Positions 22,815-33,879 of a DNA stretch of 64,000 nucleotides are shown here, piece by piece. The DNA is from Bicyclus anynana. Its lineage: Eukaryota; Arthropoda; Insecta; Lepidoptera; Nymphalidae. The DNA is taken from NCBI RefSeq assembly GCF_947172395.1, contig NC_069094.1:2440501-2504500 (forward strand), read 5' to 3'. Position 1 is the first letter of the stretch, and each line of letters opens with the position of its first letter. Under the pieces are notes generated by a model, which saw nothing but the letters and a program-made list of their open reading frames with translations, was not told the DNA's origin and made no database searches. The position numbers and the translations under genes are program-made.

Positions 22815-22869
22815 TTGTCTGCAAAACACAATTATTGACTTTCATTCAATAATTGTGTTTTGCAGACAA
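22815..22869. repeat. Perfect 24-bp hairpin
   Basis: Arm 22815-22838 (begins TTGTCTGCAAAACAC) is the exact reverse complement of 22846-22869, with a 7-base loop (CTTTCAT). Confidence 0.95.
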
Positions 22870-23479
22870 CCGCTTCTGATGTCAAACCCGTTTTCTCCGA
22901 CATAAATATAAAAAAATTAAATTTGTTTTGTTTGATCAGTATGTAGTGTGTGTATGCGTTGTGGAAAGTACAACACACACACACACACATAAATAAGGGC
23001 AACATGCCTCATGTAACGATAAGACATAAATCTTTGATTTGTGGCCACGAAAATTAACATATTGCTCGCTTTGCGGCATTCTGGGGTTAACAGTACAAAT
23101 TTCAACAGATTATCTTAGTGGTTAAACACAGGTTTCGCATTGTTTCATATGTGCCGTGGGTGTTGGGGAAAGTTTCTCACACATACTTAGTTCAACGTCC
23201 CTCAAGTAACAATAGGACGTAAATCTTTATTTTGTGGCCACTAAAACTAACATAGAAAAAAAAGAAGAATTATTTATTGCATACCAATATACAACAATAA
23301 ATAAATAAAAAAAATAACTTTGTTGTGGCAATATCGATTTAACTGTGCAGATCTCATAATCTTATTGACTTGTTACACTCTAGCAAAATCTGACAGTATA
23401 ATTTGAATTTGATATAATTAAAAATCGAATAGTAGATACTAAAGTAATATGCCTTTATCAGCTCATTTTAAAATTAAAC

Positions 23480-23520
23480 AGTGATCCAATCCGATCAATA
23501 TCGGCGCGACTGACACTGAG
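23480..23520. repeat. Short repeat, pair with 24497-24535
   Basis: Both contain 'agtgatccaatccga' followed by a 'tcg.cgcg' block. The match is short and the class unknown. Confidence 0.4.
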
Positions 23521-23689
23521 TAAATCTTCAACAAAATGATGTGGTAATTCAATCAATAGTTCAAGTACGTTGTTATCCTAATAAAACCTAGGTATAGTAC
23601 GCGATCTATAAGTTGGCATATGCATAGAAACGTACTTTTGTATGTTAGCGTACGGGCGAGTAACACAACACCGTGACAACACTACAATC

Positions 23690-24013
23690 GCTTTTTTTTT
23701 ATTCTTTACAAGTTAGCCCTTGACTACAATCTCACCTGATGGTAAGTGATGATGCAATCTAAGATGGAATCAGGCTAACTTGTTAGGAGGAGAATGAAAT
23801 CCACACCCCTTTCGACACACACGACTACACGACGTCGTACCGGAACGCTAATTCGCTTGGGGTAACTAGCCACGGCCAAAGCCTCCCACCAGCCAGACCT
23901 GGACTAATTAAGAAAATCTCAATCGGTCCAGCCGGGGATCGAACCCAGGACCTCCGTGAGGTGTGTGACTTGTAAGTCCACTGTGCATACCACTGCGCCA
24001 CGGAGGCCGTCAA
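23690..24013 (-). repeat. SINE-1, full-length copy
   Basis: Reverse strand: T-run at 23692-23700, body, B box as 'gatcgaaccca' (about 23938), A box as 'ccactgcgccac' and head end 'ggccgtc' (24007-24013). A few bases ('cacacg', 'gtgtgtgac') are added relative to the reference copy. Confidence 0.9.
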
Positions 24014-24019
24014 ACATTT

Positions 24020-25140
24020 TCGCTTACGACATTTTCAATTATTTGACACATTTAATGTACGTACTGTACTTTTAAAACCTTTGGTTTATGCTGTATTTGT
24101 TGACAACTGTCAAACAACTGGGTAAACTAAACTCTGTAATTAATTATTCATGTAACTTAACTAGTATTACGAATCACACAAGTTAAGTGACTCGTTCTAA
24201 ATTGTTAATATTTCGGAAATAAGCATGTCTATTTTAATAGGATTGTACAGAGCCTTGTGTTTGTATTTTTTTGATTGTAATTATCAACGGTACGGTAACT
24301 AGTAGACCAAATAAATAAAAAAAAAAATTTATATATATATGTATATTACAGTAGGTACCTACGCAAATGACCACCATTTTGGTGCAACTTACTTGTCGGG
24401 GTCCATACCTATCTAATCAGAGATATTAATAAACCGTCTAATCGAACAATATTTTATTTACGCAAGTTTCATGGCCCCGTCATCTCAGTTCAACAATAAA
24501 TAGTGATCCAATCCGAACAGTGTCGTCGCGTGCCGCGGCAACTTAATGGACTATTAACAAGATACAACCTTATCAGAGGAAACAGCTGATAATATAGACT
24601 ATTGACACAGCGTATCATGATGGCGTTAGATTAATGTACGGAGCGTGTTTTCGCAAGACATGAAAAAGTTGGGAAAAATGTTATACTGTCCTGGTCTTTT
24701 CTCTATAAGAGGCTAGTGGTTCTATAAATTGAAACTGACATTATTATCGTGTTATAAAAATATAGTTACAAAAATAGTACTCTGCTTTTTTAAATAATTT
24801 TCTTTTTTTGTTTTGCCTATCTTGGAAATAGAGAAAGATTATTGTAAATTGTAAGTAAACATTTAAATATGAAAATACTGAGATAATTCTAACAAACATA
24901 AATAAATTCACTAATACTTTAAAATTAATTTAGATTCATATTTACAAGCGATTTAAAAAAATAAGGCATTTACTATTTTTATATGTTTGTATGTCCATTG
25001 TATTATTAATAATACTGATCGGAGTTGGATGGAGGTTTTTATATTTAAAGTATTCTTTAAGTTAATTACTTGTAAATATTTATCTTTATTATCATAAACG
25101 TAGAAACGAGTATACAAATGATTAAGCTTTATCTATAAAA
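24020..25140. other. AT-rich stretch, mostly featureless
   Basis: No coding region was seen. Apart from the short repeat at 24497-24535, no family was recognised. Confidence 0.45.
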
Positions 25141-25149
25141 ATTGTGAAA

Positions 25150-25345
25150 TAAAGTGAGCAAAACGTAAGCCCCCATTCGCACGAGCGTTTTTTTAAAGGG
25201 CATTAAAAAAGCGTTCAAATATAGTATGAAGTTTAATAAAGGTCTATTTCCAACGCCCAAAATTTTAAATGCAACACAGCTCGAACTAAAGCGTAACGTT
25301 TTTAAAACGCTGACGTGTGAACATATACTTGGGAATGCATTTGTT
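25150..25345. repeat. Possible decayed inverted-repeat element
   Basis: 'gcgtttttttaaagg' and 'attaaaaaagcgttc' pair locally, and 'aacgtttttaaaacgct' repeats the theme downstream. The sequence 'cccccattcgcacgagcg' resembles ends of small DNA elements, but no boundaries can be set. Confidence 0.35.
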
Positions 25346-25367
25346 CTATTTGAAAGCCTTTTTTAAC

Positions 25368-25612
25368 GTCCGTAGGTTCGAATTTAGTCGAGGGCATGCA
25401 CCTCAGTTTAATCATCATGCATCACCTCATGCATTTTAAGAAATTAAATATCACGTGTCTCAAACTGTGAAGGAGAAACATTGTGAGAATTTTCTTATCA
25501 TAAATTCCGCCTATCTATATTGAATCAGCGTAATGAACTAGCAAACTAACCCGTCTGATTCTGAGAGAAGACCTGTGCTCAACGGTGAGCCATGTATAGA
25601 TTGTTAATTATG
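25368..25612 (+). repeat. SINE-2, decayed copy
   Basis: 'aggttcgaatttag', 'ggcatgcacctcag', 'ttaagaaattaaatatcacg', 'tgagagaagac' and 'acggtgagcca' follow the SINE-2 order. The head start is lost. Confidence 0.8.
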
Positions 25613-25727
25613 ACGACTCTGACTCTACGCTGTAGCGAATAGCTACGAGTCCGCTACGATCATTCGCGGTTCGTAGCGTCGGAGTATAAACGTACGCTGT
25701 TGTGAAATACTCTCTTAAAATATTATA

Positions 25728-26590
25728 CAGAATGCCCCATAATAATCTAAATAGTATATAAATATGAATTGTCATACCCCATATATCGGGCTATGCAGTG
25801 AATTTTGTGATTAAAGTAGTGATTTTGTTATTTATAGCCCCTTTATTACCGAAGATAGAAAATTGCGGTTAGTACATTGTTATGAAAATTAAATATTATA
25901 CAGGATGTCTCACAACAATCTAAATAGTATATAAATATGAATTGTCAACGGGAATATTGGTCATATTTATAAAGACAAATATTGCTTAAAAATTTAAAAA
26001 ACAAAGTTTTTTGTGGTATGATACATACTGACCCCATATCTCGAAAATTAATATTTTCGATTTAATTAAACTCGCGCAAGAAACACGACGTGAGTCAGGC
26101 AAAAAGCGCTAAGCCGAGCACTGTCAGATGTGTGTCGACCTTTAAAATTCGATTTATTCTCCGGATATATACGCAACCGTAAAAGTTAACCAACCCATGC
26201 TCAAGTTAAACCCATTGTTAAAGCCGTCGTATCCGCACAGCTGTTTACACCCGACCAATTCCGTTTCGTCACTTTATAAACATAAAACATTACATACTAA
26301 CTTTACGAGGTATAAAGGAGATGTCAAACAGATTGAAGAGTTTACTACCATTCAAAACAATGCCAACAACACAACATTGTGACCTTTAACACGTATGCAT
26401 TAGTGTCTATTTCTGCGTGGATTGTTTTATGCGAATTTTCGTGGATATTCCACACTGGGCTACATTTTCATTGTCAAATAAATGTAATTTACGTCATGTT
26501 ACCCCTTACCTCGGGCTATGCAGTGAATTTTGTGATAAGAGTAGTGATTTCGTTATTTATAGCCCCTTTATTACCAAAGATAGAACAATG
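25728..26590 (+). repeat. Duplicated segment with a shared reading frame
   Basis: The block at about 25777-25862 recurs at 26493-26586 with few changes. In both copies the same frame is open and reads 'SGYAVNFVI.VVI.LFIAPL' and then 'LPKIE.CG', ending at a stop soon after. A second local repeat ('aatctaaatagtatataaat') occurs at about 25742 and 25917. It may be the C-terminal end of an unrecognised element; the hydrophobic run would fit a membrane segment, but no family can be named. Confidence 0.5.
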
Positions 26591-26687
26591 TGGTCGTGTG
26601 TAAGGAACCTCGGGAGATTGTTAATCTTGTGACTTTACTCATTTGTTACAGTACCAATAATATATCATTATATCAACATTACCATCC

Positions 26688-27065
26688 ATCATCATCATCA
26701 TCACCATCATCATCATCATTATCAGCCGATGGACGTTCACTGATGGACATAAGCCTCTTGCGTAGATTTCCAAATCCAACGGTCTCGAGCCGCCTGCATC
26801 CAGCAATTCCCTACAACCCGGTTTATGTCCTCGGTCCACCTAGTAGTGGGGGGTCGACCGACATTGGACTTTCAATCGCCAGCACCTTCGGACTCTAATG
26901 TCCATCGGCTCTTCGAACTATGTGACCTGCGATTTGCCACTTCAGCTTCACTTCGCGACTCGCTGAGCTAGGTCAGTGACTTCGGAGGATTTTTCTGCGC
27001 ATATCCTCATTTGTGATTTGATCACGCAGAGACACTCCGAGTATAGCCCGTTGCCTGTAGAGTGA
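26688..27065 (-). mobile_element. RTE-type LINE 3' end
   Basis: (GAT)n tail at 26690-26720, then the antisense coding block: 'atcagccgatggacg', 'tgcatccagcaattccct', 'atttgtgatttgatcacgca' and 'agtatagcccgttg'. It extends further 5' than most copies here and is frameshifted. Confidence 0.85.
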
Positions 27066-27169
27066 ATCTGCGCCTTCTCATTAGCAACAAAGTGTCAGAA
27101 CCATTAAACCATTAGCTCATCATAAAGCATATCATATCAGCCCGAGTAGTTTCGAATCCATACAAGACC

Positions 27170-27363
27170 CTAAGTCATAAGCTGGTTCTTATAACGCGAC
27201 GTGAGCCAAACTGCGAGCGGCGCAGTCGTTGTGAGAGGGACTGGTGGCTGGAAGGTCCCATTACACTCTCCGACGGATCCTGGTCTTCAACTTCATTGGG
27301 TCCTAACTTCTTGAAAAGTTCTAAAACACTATCAACAAAACAATGATAAAAGGCGTCTTTCAC
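27170..27363 (-). other. Short open frame, unassigned
   Basis: The frame encodes 62 residues including 'LELFKKLGPNEVEDQDPS' and ends 'SRRVIRTSL'. Its end region ('ctggttcttataacgcgac') resembles 46990-47015, so it may be part of a dispersed element. No domain recognised. Confidence 0.25.
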
Positions 27364-27369
27364 ACTAGT

Positions 27370-28505
27370 AACACCGACAAGTACCTACTTGCAGTTTAGA
27401 ATATCGATTGCGGAAACACTATTCAGTGTGATTCCATCACAAAGACCTATATTATTCAAACTTATAACTAAATTTACGAATTAGGGTGCAAATTGTAGTC
27501 AATATTGATAAAACTTTATAATGTTAATTAAATTAAATGGAATAATTAGTGAAATTATAAAATAGGAAGCATTCTGTTTGTGGAGCCACGGTCTATTATT
27601 CATCTATTTGTTTTGTAAAATGAATAATTTATGAGATGAGAGATAAAACATTGATCGGCGCGGATTATTTGTCGTTATCCAGCCATTAGGCGATGTCGTT
27701 AGCCAAAGACGAAGGTGTGGACTTACATTAAGCATACTGTATTTGATGCGAGTAGATATCCTTATCTCCTTTACATTTAGAAACGCTGGGTGTATTCAAG
27801 AAGTTTCATATAAACAAGAGTTGTTTTTTTCACGTATAGGTTGAAAGCCGGTGTCCTTGACCTTTGTAATTTTATAAAATCTGACAGCTTGTTTGAACCT
27901 ATGTAAGTTAGGCTTTATTTCAACTTTTATAAAAAGAAGTTCTGGCAGACAGAGGGCAGTATGAAAGATCAAATAATTGCATTATAAGTATTAAAAAAGA
28001 TTGTATGAAAATTATAATAAATTATAACACGAACTTCCAAGGACCATGATGCTTAAAGGCTAAAGATATAACATATATAACATTGTCTAAGCAAAATCGC
28101 AGGCCTACCAAGAAACACAGAGCTCAGCTTGTTGCAGCCAAATACTCATAGTAAAATGTTATTTAAATATTGTACATTCACTAGTTATTAAAACGGTTAG
28201 CAACAAGCTCAAAAAGGAGTTAAATGACCCGACATTACCGCGAGTACAGGCGGCCACGTAGATGGTTTACGCTAAATTTGCCAATGAGATAGCGTCTCGG
28301 ATTCATGGCTTGTAAAACCTGATGAAAAGGACAGAACGAGCGCTGTGGGCATTGAAAAATGATATTCCTATTCAATTCAAGTTTTCTTTGATGTTTATTA
28401 TGATTAATATTAAATTGCTTCCGTACAAACTGTTATGCGATATTTACGAGTTTATTTGATATCTTCTCTACTGTTGAATCGAAGGCGTTAAACACGGATA
28501 TTCAA
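27370..28505. other. Stretch without recognised features
   Basis: AT-rich sequence with no coding signal or identifiable repeat. Confidence 0.45.
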
Positions 28506-28510
28506 CGTAC

Positions 28511-28545
28511 TAAAATTGAATACTAGTGGATATCCGCGACTTTGC
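28511..28545 (-). mobile_element. Helitron-like 3' tip
   Basis: 'actagtggatatccgcgact' and 'ttgctcgtg' are a diverged antisense 3' end. Confidence 0.55.
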
Positions 28546-28584
28546 TCGTGAAAAATATTAATTTCATTGTCCCATTTCCTTAGA

Positions 28585-28756
28585 GGAATGATTTTTTGTT
28601 TGTATGTTGCGAATTGGCTCCAAACCTCTTGACCGATAAAAAAGAACCAATGGAAAGCTACATTATCAGCGAGTATGTAACATAGGTTATTTATATCAAC
28701 TTTATTCCATGGGAACAGAAACTACCCGAGTGAAACTGCGGAGGGTTCGCTAGACA
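28585..28756 (+). mobile_element. Helitron-like element
   Basis: 'ttttttgtttgtatgttgcg', 'gaaagctacattatcagcga', 'gagtgaaactgcggagggtt' and CTAG at the end. Same subfamily as 28790-29160. Confidence 0.7.
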
Positions 28757-28789
28757 ACTAATTTAAACAGGAATACTTTACTTTGTTTA

Positions 28790-29160
28790 GTAAATATAGT
28801 GGCCGAAACTTCCCGACCAATTCAAAAAATTCTTTCATTCATGGATAGCTACATTATTAGCGAGTCACATTGGCAAGCAATAAGCATAGCATATTTATCA
28901 CTAAGGAACTCATCAATGGTGTAGTAACCTCGACTAAGTAAATGTTTTTTAACACATTGCTTAAAGCTTCACACAGTCTTGGGGATCTTGTCATAGAAGA
29001 GTACACCCAAACCTACAAAAGATTTTTTTACTCTTTGGAGACGATATGCAAAAATAAATAATTTATGCCCGTGTCTAGTAAGACGTGGGTTTAAATCATG
29101 GAACGTCAAAGTATTCCCCCCGCCAACTAACTACGCGGGTGAAACCGCGGGGTCCACTAG
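28790..29160 (+). mobile_element. Helitron-like element interrupted by a LINE end
   Basis: The 5' half (28790-28874) has 'aaaaaattctttcattcatg' and 'ctacattattagcgagt'. The 3' end (29103-29160) is 'ctacgcgggtgaaaccgcgg' ending in CTAG. The LINE fragment lies between. Confidence 0.75.
28899..29097 (-). mobile_element. CR1/Jockey-like LINE fragment
   Basis: It aligns with 9570-9785: 'aaggaactcatcaatg', 'cctcgactaagtaaatg', 'ttggggatcttgtcatag' and 'aagacgtgggtttaaatc'. Both ends are truncated and the tail is missing. A block of about 20 bases ('tatgcattggcaggtcc') present in the long copy is deleted. Confidence 0.85.
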
Positions 29161-29595
29161 CGAGATACAAAAGCTTATAAAAATGAAACTTGTGCGGTAC
29201 AACGCAATACCGGAAGCATTGGTGTGCCATCGCTTTAACATGAGCCAATCTCACAATGCAGAACAAAAATATATTTAGCTTCCGGAAATTGCGCCGCGTG
29301 TCGGGACGCGCCGCGGAAATGGAAAAATAAAACGTCACGCGGGTTTACCTGCGACTGAGTGTACCTAGTAATTGTAGAGAACCAGTATTAGATATATTCA
29401 TTGATAGGGGTGTAACGGAGAGTCAAGCGCGTGTGGTTTTTTTTTTTGAAAGAAATAGTTTTAGTATACAAAACAAAATATTATAAAAACAATAAACCAG
29501 ACTGCTTAAAAGTAATTGAACTGAAAAGAGTAACAAGTATCACAATATTTTTTGTTTTTATAATATTTTCTTTCTGCCTTTTTAGTTTTTTCAAA

Positions 29596-29868
29596 ACAGA
29601 CTTTTTATTTTCATCTACGTGGAATTAAATTTTTTACAAACTATAGAACCATCGGGATTAGATTTTTTCGGGATGAAAAATAGCCTATGTGTTAATCCAG
29701 AAAAAGTCTATTTACATTCACAACAAGTATCACATTCAAAATTACAAAAAAAACTATTTACATTCAAAATTTCAGCCAAATCGCTTCAGTAGCCGCAGCG
29801 CAAAAGAGGAAAAAACATACACAATTAAACACACAAACTTTCGCTTTTATAATATTAGTATGACGTAC
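29596..29868 (-). mobile_element. Helitron-like element with internal repeat
   Basis: Antisense body 'gggatgaaaaatagcctat', 'aatcgcttcagtagccgc' and 'ttttataatattagtatgac'. The stretch 'tctatttacattc' recurs within it ('actatttacattcaaaa'), as a small internal duplication. The CTAG end is missing. Confidence 0.75.
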
Positions 29869-30174
29869 AAGCGATGTTATTTCTAACTGGATTAAATTTT
29901 TGCTAAATGAAATTTCCTAACTGCGAGCTACTACTAAAATCTTTATGGTCTTATATAAAGGTTAACCGCTGGACCAGCAAGTTAGCTACTAGTATGAAAG
30001 TGACCAGTATTATTCAAACGAGCTCATCTTCATACACCCACGACGCACGTGTCCGGTAGATCGCACTTTACATGAAAAAGGAGTGAAGAAGGCGGCCCTG
30101 GAGGGAAAAAGCAATAACGTGTTACTGTTTGTGTTTTAGCGACGTTTAAGTTATGAGAGACTAGCGATATTTTA

Positions 30175-30357
30175 TCTATACTAATATTATAAAGCTGAAG
30201 AGTTTGTTTGATGGAAAGCGCTAATCTCAGGAACCATTTGAAAATTTTTTTCTGTGTTAGATAGCCCATTTAACGAGGAAGGCTATAGGCTACATATTAT
30301 CCCTGTAATCTTACGGGACCGGGAACCACGCGGGTAAAACCGCGCGGCGTCAGCTAG
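30175..30357 (+). mobile_element. Helitron-like element, complete short copy
   Basis: It starts TC ('tctatactaatattataaag'), has 'gctgaagagtttgtttg', then 'gggaaccacgcgggtaaaac' and 'cgcgcggcgtcag', and ends CTAG. This is a clean 183-bp example of the short subfamily: TC start, GC-rich self-pairing stretch next to the 3' end, CTAG terminus. Confidence 0.85.
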
Positions 30358-30399
30358 CTTCAGAAATAAGACTAAGAATAGTAGATCTCATCCATATGC

Positions 30400-31710
30400 C
30401 CACGAAAAATGTTCTAGAACCCACCCTTAAGGGGCCCTTAGTCATACAATGTTTATACACTGATACAATGAGACTTAAGTTTGGCTATGGGTTCGAAAAT
30501 CTAGTATTGTCTTCACTTCACACATTTTATGTACAACGTGAAAGTCATTTTTTACAAGTTTTCTGCTTTTTTGGTCGAGTACGAGTATGGTCCTTAACCC
30601 TACACCATCAGTCACAAGTCCGAGATTGTAACAATAATTGCGGTTAACTCATGATGATGAATCCGAGTTCGAAAGTTCGAAATTTAGGCTTCTTGCCCTG
30701 GTAAGGCGCGGGGGATCTTGCTACCCCAGTTAAGGAAGCCCAGACGATGAGGATGGACGGATATAAAAAAAGTAAGTGAAGCTTAAGTGTTTATGTTCTG
30801 TTGGGATGGCAATAAAAATAATCAGAATCCAATATCAAATACAAATTATTAGCGAATTAAGTTTGTTGTCTGACTTCCAAATTAAGTTTAATACAATAAA
30901 TAAGGGATGACATTTTAATTTACATTTTGTACTATTAGGATTAGATTATTGTTTATTCTGTTACTATAAGAACAAATAATAATTGCCTACATAAATTTAG
31001 GAAAAAGCTAGTCGCACGCAAACCGTATTAGATATAATTATTTATCCAGATAGAATGTTTGACAATAATTCAAATAAATGAATTCGTACGGTCTGCGTGT
31101 ATTAAAAAAACGGTGTGTATATAAATATTCAATTCCATTAATTTATTACATTACAAACGATATTTATCAAACGGTATTAACAAGTGGGTTAACTCGCTTA
31201 AGCGTGTGACTTGCACCGCTATATCCTTGTACTTTATGATAAAAGGGCACTATGATCTGAAGGATCGCTGTGAATACACTCATCACAGCAGCGGTTCGCA
31301 CTTGAATCCTTTAGCGACTATTGACAAAGGAAAAGGGGTTATATTTGCCATGCTTTATGCGACTTTGCTCGCGGAAAATACATACTTTGCCACTTTATTG
31401 AATTACCCTATCATAACTACAACTGAACTAGATTGACGAATGATAGAAGCAAATCGAAGATATTGACACATTTTGCGAACCCCACTTAAGTGGGATAAGG
31501 TATAAGAGTTGGAAGAACAACTGTCACATACATGTATTTTATTAGTTACGTTTTGTCCCAGCAAATGCGTGAATTTTATTTCTTAATAGTTATCCTGGTA
31601 TACCTACTTTATTTTCATGCCTTCTGTAACTCCCTTAAGAGTATAATTTCTGAAATGTTTTAGCCTCGTTTAGGTATATAGTTCCAGAGAAGCGTTTAAA
31701 CACATTAACT
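30400..31710. other. Stretch without recognised features
   Basis: Small open frames at 30396-30647 and 31206-31436 have no recognisable motif. A GC-richer patch near 30690-30760 may be an unidentified repeat. Confidence 0.4.
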
Positions 31711-31714
31711 TTGC

Positions 31715-32040
31715 TCATCTTTATCAGCCTATTTTAACAGCCCACTACATGGCGAAGCCTCCCTCATTACAGGAGAGGGCATATAGAGCTTAGAACCACC
31801 ACGCTGCTCCGATTTTGGCAGGCATAGGGTGATACTGTTAAATCCATTAACGACCATCAAAGGTTAATAATAATGATCAGGACAAACATCTTAACGTGAG
31901 CTGCGAGGCACGGGGGTGTAACACCAATTATAACTTCTCAACTCCAGGCTGAGAATTTTACCTGAAAATTTCATAGAAGAAATAAATTCAATATTGCCCG
32001 ACCCAGGATTCGAACTCAAGACCCCGGCTAAATGATTTAA
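31715..32040 (-). repeat. SINE-4, longest copy
   Basis: Reverse strand: the right end carries a B-box-like 'gagttcgaatcctgggtcgg' read on the minus strand (about 31983-32012). The body contains 'gtgggctgttaaaatagg' at the 3' side and the 'accacgctgctcc' block. Fragments at 6262-6378 and 21465-21545 share the 3' part. The A box is not clear. Confidence 0.65.
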
Positions 32041-32154
32041 ATGATCCGGTTGTAAATGATTTTTTAAATTAACTTTTATGTTTTATAGTTACATTTATTT
32101 ATAATTTTTTATTGTAGATCACCACTTTATTGATGGGCAGATTTTTATTCTAGA

Positions 32155-32350
32155 CTAGCGTCCGCCCGTGACTTCGTTCGCATGGAATTCAGTTTTTTAC
32201 AATTCCCACGGGAACCATGGATTTTTCCGGGGTGATTGAAATCTATTTCCATTCCAAATTACCGCCAAATCGCTTCAGTAGCCGCAGCGTAACTGAGGAA
32301 CAAACACACACACATATAAAAGCTTTCGCCTTTATAATATTAGTGTGTTT
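32155..32350 (-). mobile_element. Helitron-like element, complete short copy
   Basis: Antisense: CTAG at 32155-32158, 'gtccgcccgtgacttcgttc', 'aatcgcttcagtagccgcag' and the 5' block 'cgcctttataatattagtg'. Confidence 0.85.
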
Positions 32351-32739
32351 GATCTATATGATACACAAACAAAAACTTAAGCGAACCTTTACTTGTATTT
32401 TATACATCGTTTAAACAGGAGTAAACTTTTCCTCACTTTTAAAACACACACAAAGAATTTGACTCCCACGTATTCTCCGGCAAAGGTCGTAACATAACAC
32501 GCTAAATAAACACAACACCTAAACAAATAACGAATACTGAACTCCTGTTTGCACCTAACTGTTGTTTCCATACCAAGACAAAAAGTTAAAAGCCAGAGTT
32601 AAACAAGACTGCTTTGTGACGTCAGAACCGAACAGTCACAAGAAACATGGAGAAGTTATTTTCCTCATTAGCTTTTGCACACGTCTTTGTCATTGTCATT
32701 GAAAAGTCAGATTTTAATATAAACATTGTATTTTTTTAT

Positions 32740-32946
32740 GTATACTAATATTATAAAGCTGAAGAGTTTGTTTGTTTGTTTGATTGAACGCGTTAATCTC
32801 ATGAACTACTGCCCCGATTTAAAAAATTCTTTCATTGTTAGATAGCCCATTTATCGAGCAAGGCTATAAGCTACATTTTATTCCCGTATTCCAACGGGAA
32901 CGGGAACCACGCGGGTGTAACCGCCTACTAGCGCGGCGTCTACTAG
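32740..32946 (+). mobile_element. Helitron-like element, complete short copy
   Basis: 'tatactaatattataaagct' to 'gaaccacgcgggtgtaaccg', ending in CTAG (32943-32946). The 3' end shows a small duplication ('tactagcgcggcgtctactag'). Confidence 0.85.
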
Positions 32947-33639
32947 TTTTTTACTATGCCTGTCAATATCTATCGAATAAAGATGTTTTTTTCAACGAAC
33001 CTACTAAAACGAACAAGCAATAATCATGTAAGACTCAATTTAAATGATTATCAACTTATTTTATCACGCATGTAATTTGTAGATATAATTTTATATTCCA
33101 TTTTTTTTAATTTTATAATAAGTTTAGGTTAGGTAACCTACTAGTAATTTAAATAGTATAGTATTTAGTTAGTGTAAATAATTATAAAACCAAAAATACT
33201 TATTTGAATAAACATAAATTAAAAAAAAAACTTAAACGATTGTTTAACAAAATACCATACTTTAAATTCTTCTGAAATAATCAGTTACGTTACAGAAAAA
33301 TTATATCAGAGTGCATGAAGATACAAAACGACTTAAAAGTTAGAAATAACGTCTAAACAAATAGAAAATACAAAGTTCTATTGTGTGGTTTGTTCCCTTG
33401 TTTTGACGTCGAGATAAAAAGTTCCGAGCACTGCGTGGAGTTGGACAAAAGTTTTTGAAATGTCAGAAACGATAAAAACTAGATCTCTGCGCTATTTAAG
33501 TTGTGTTATTACTGTGGGTGTTCTATTCTATGACAATATGTTGTTGTTTTAACTTTTTTCAATTCAATTAAAATTTTATTATTAAGGGATAGTTCGCATA
33601 AGTGTAGGAGAGCTTATAAGCTAGTTATGTCTTTATCAT

Positions 33640-33790
33640 TTTAATTCAAAATTCATTTATTTCAATAAAGCTTAGTTTCCAAGCACTTTTGAAAAGTCAA
33701 GTTATGTCACTTTATATTAAAGTTACAAGGGTTTCAAACGCACCTCGGTCCGAGAAGAGCCCACAACAAACTCAGTCAAGGTTATTTTTT
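33640..33790 (-). mobile_element. CR1/Jockey-like LINE tail, decayed
   Basis: 'attcatttatttcaataaag', 'aagcacttttgaaaagtca' and 'gaagagcccacaacaaactc' follow the order of the LINE tail at 9317-9445. Confidence 0.65.
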
Positions 33791-33879
33791 TTTGTTTATC
33801 ACCATTTTACAAACTTATCTAGGCTTATGTACACAATCGTATAATGCAGTTCAACACCAAACCGTTTTATGCTCTATAT

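Larger units (their letters stand above)
22045..23258 (+). repeat. Degenerate tandem-like array, four units
   Basis: A core close to 'cgtaaatctttgatttgtgg' followed by 'ccacgaaaactaaca' occurs four times, near 22139-22175, 22263-22296, 23028-23062 and 23217-23254. Each core is preceded by a CA/GT-rich stretch, a 'gttcaac' block and 'catgtaacga.ag', or part of these. Units C and D also share 'cgcattgtttc'/'atttcaac.gatt' flanks, giving a repeat length of roughly 190-215 bp. Between units B and C lies unrelated sequence (about 22380-22915). It is non-coding and satellite-like, and I recognise no family. Confidence 0.7.

Noticed and set aside
22045..23258. CRISPR array
   Set aside because: The units are degenerate, the spacing is irregular, and the context is a eukaryotic repeat-rich region.
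26690..26898. Serine-rich secreted protein (plus-strand frame)
   Set aside because: The serine run is the antisense reading of the RTE (GAT)n tail, and the rest is antisense RTE.
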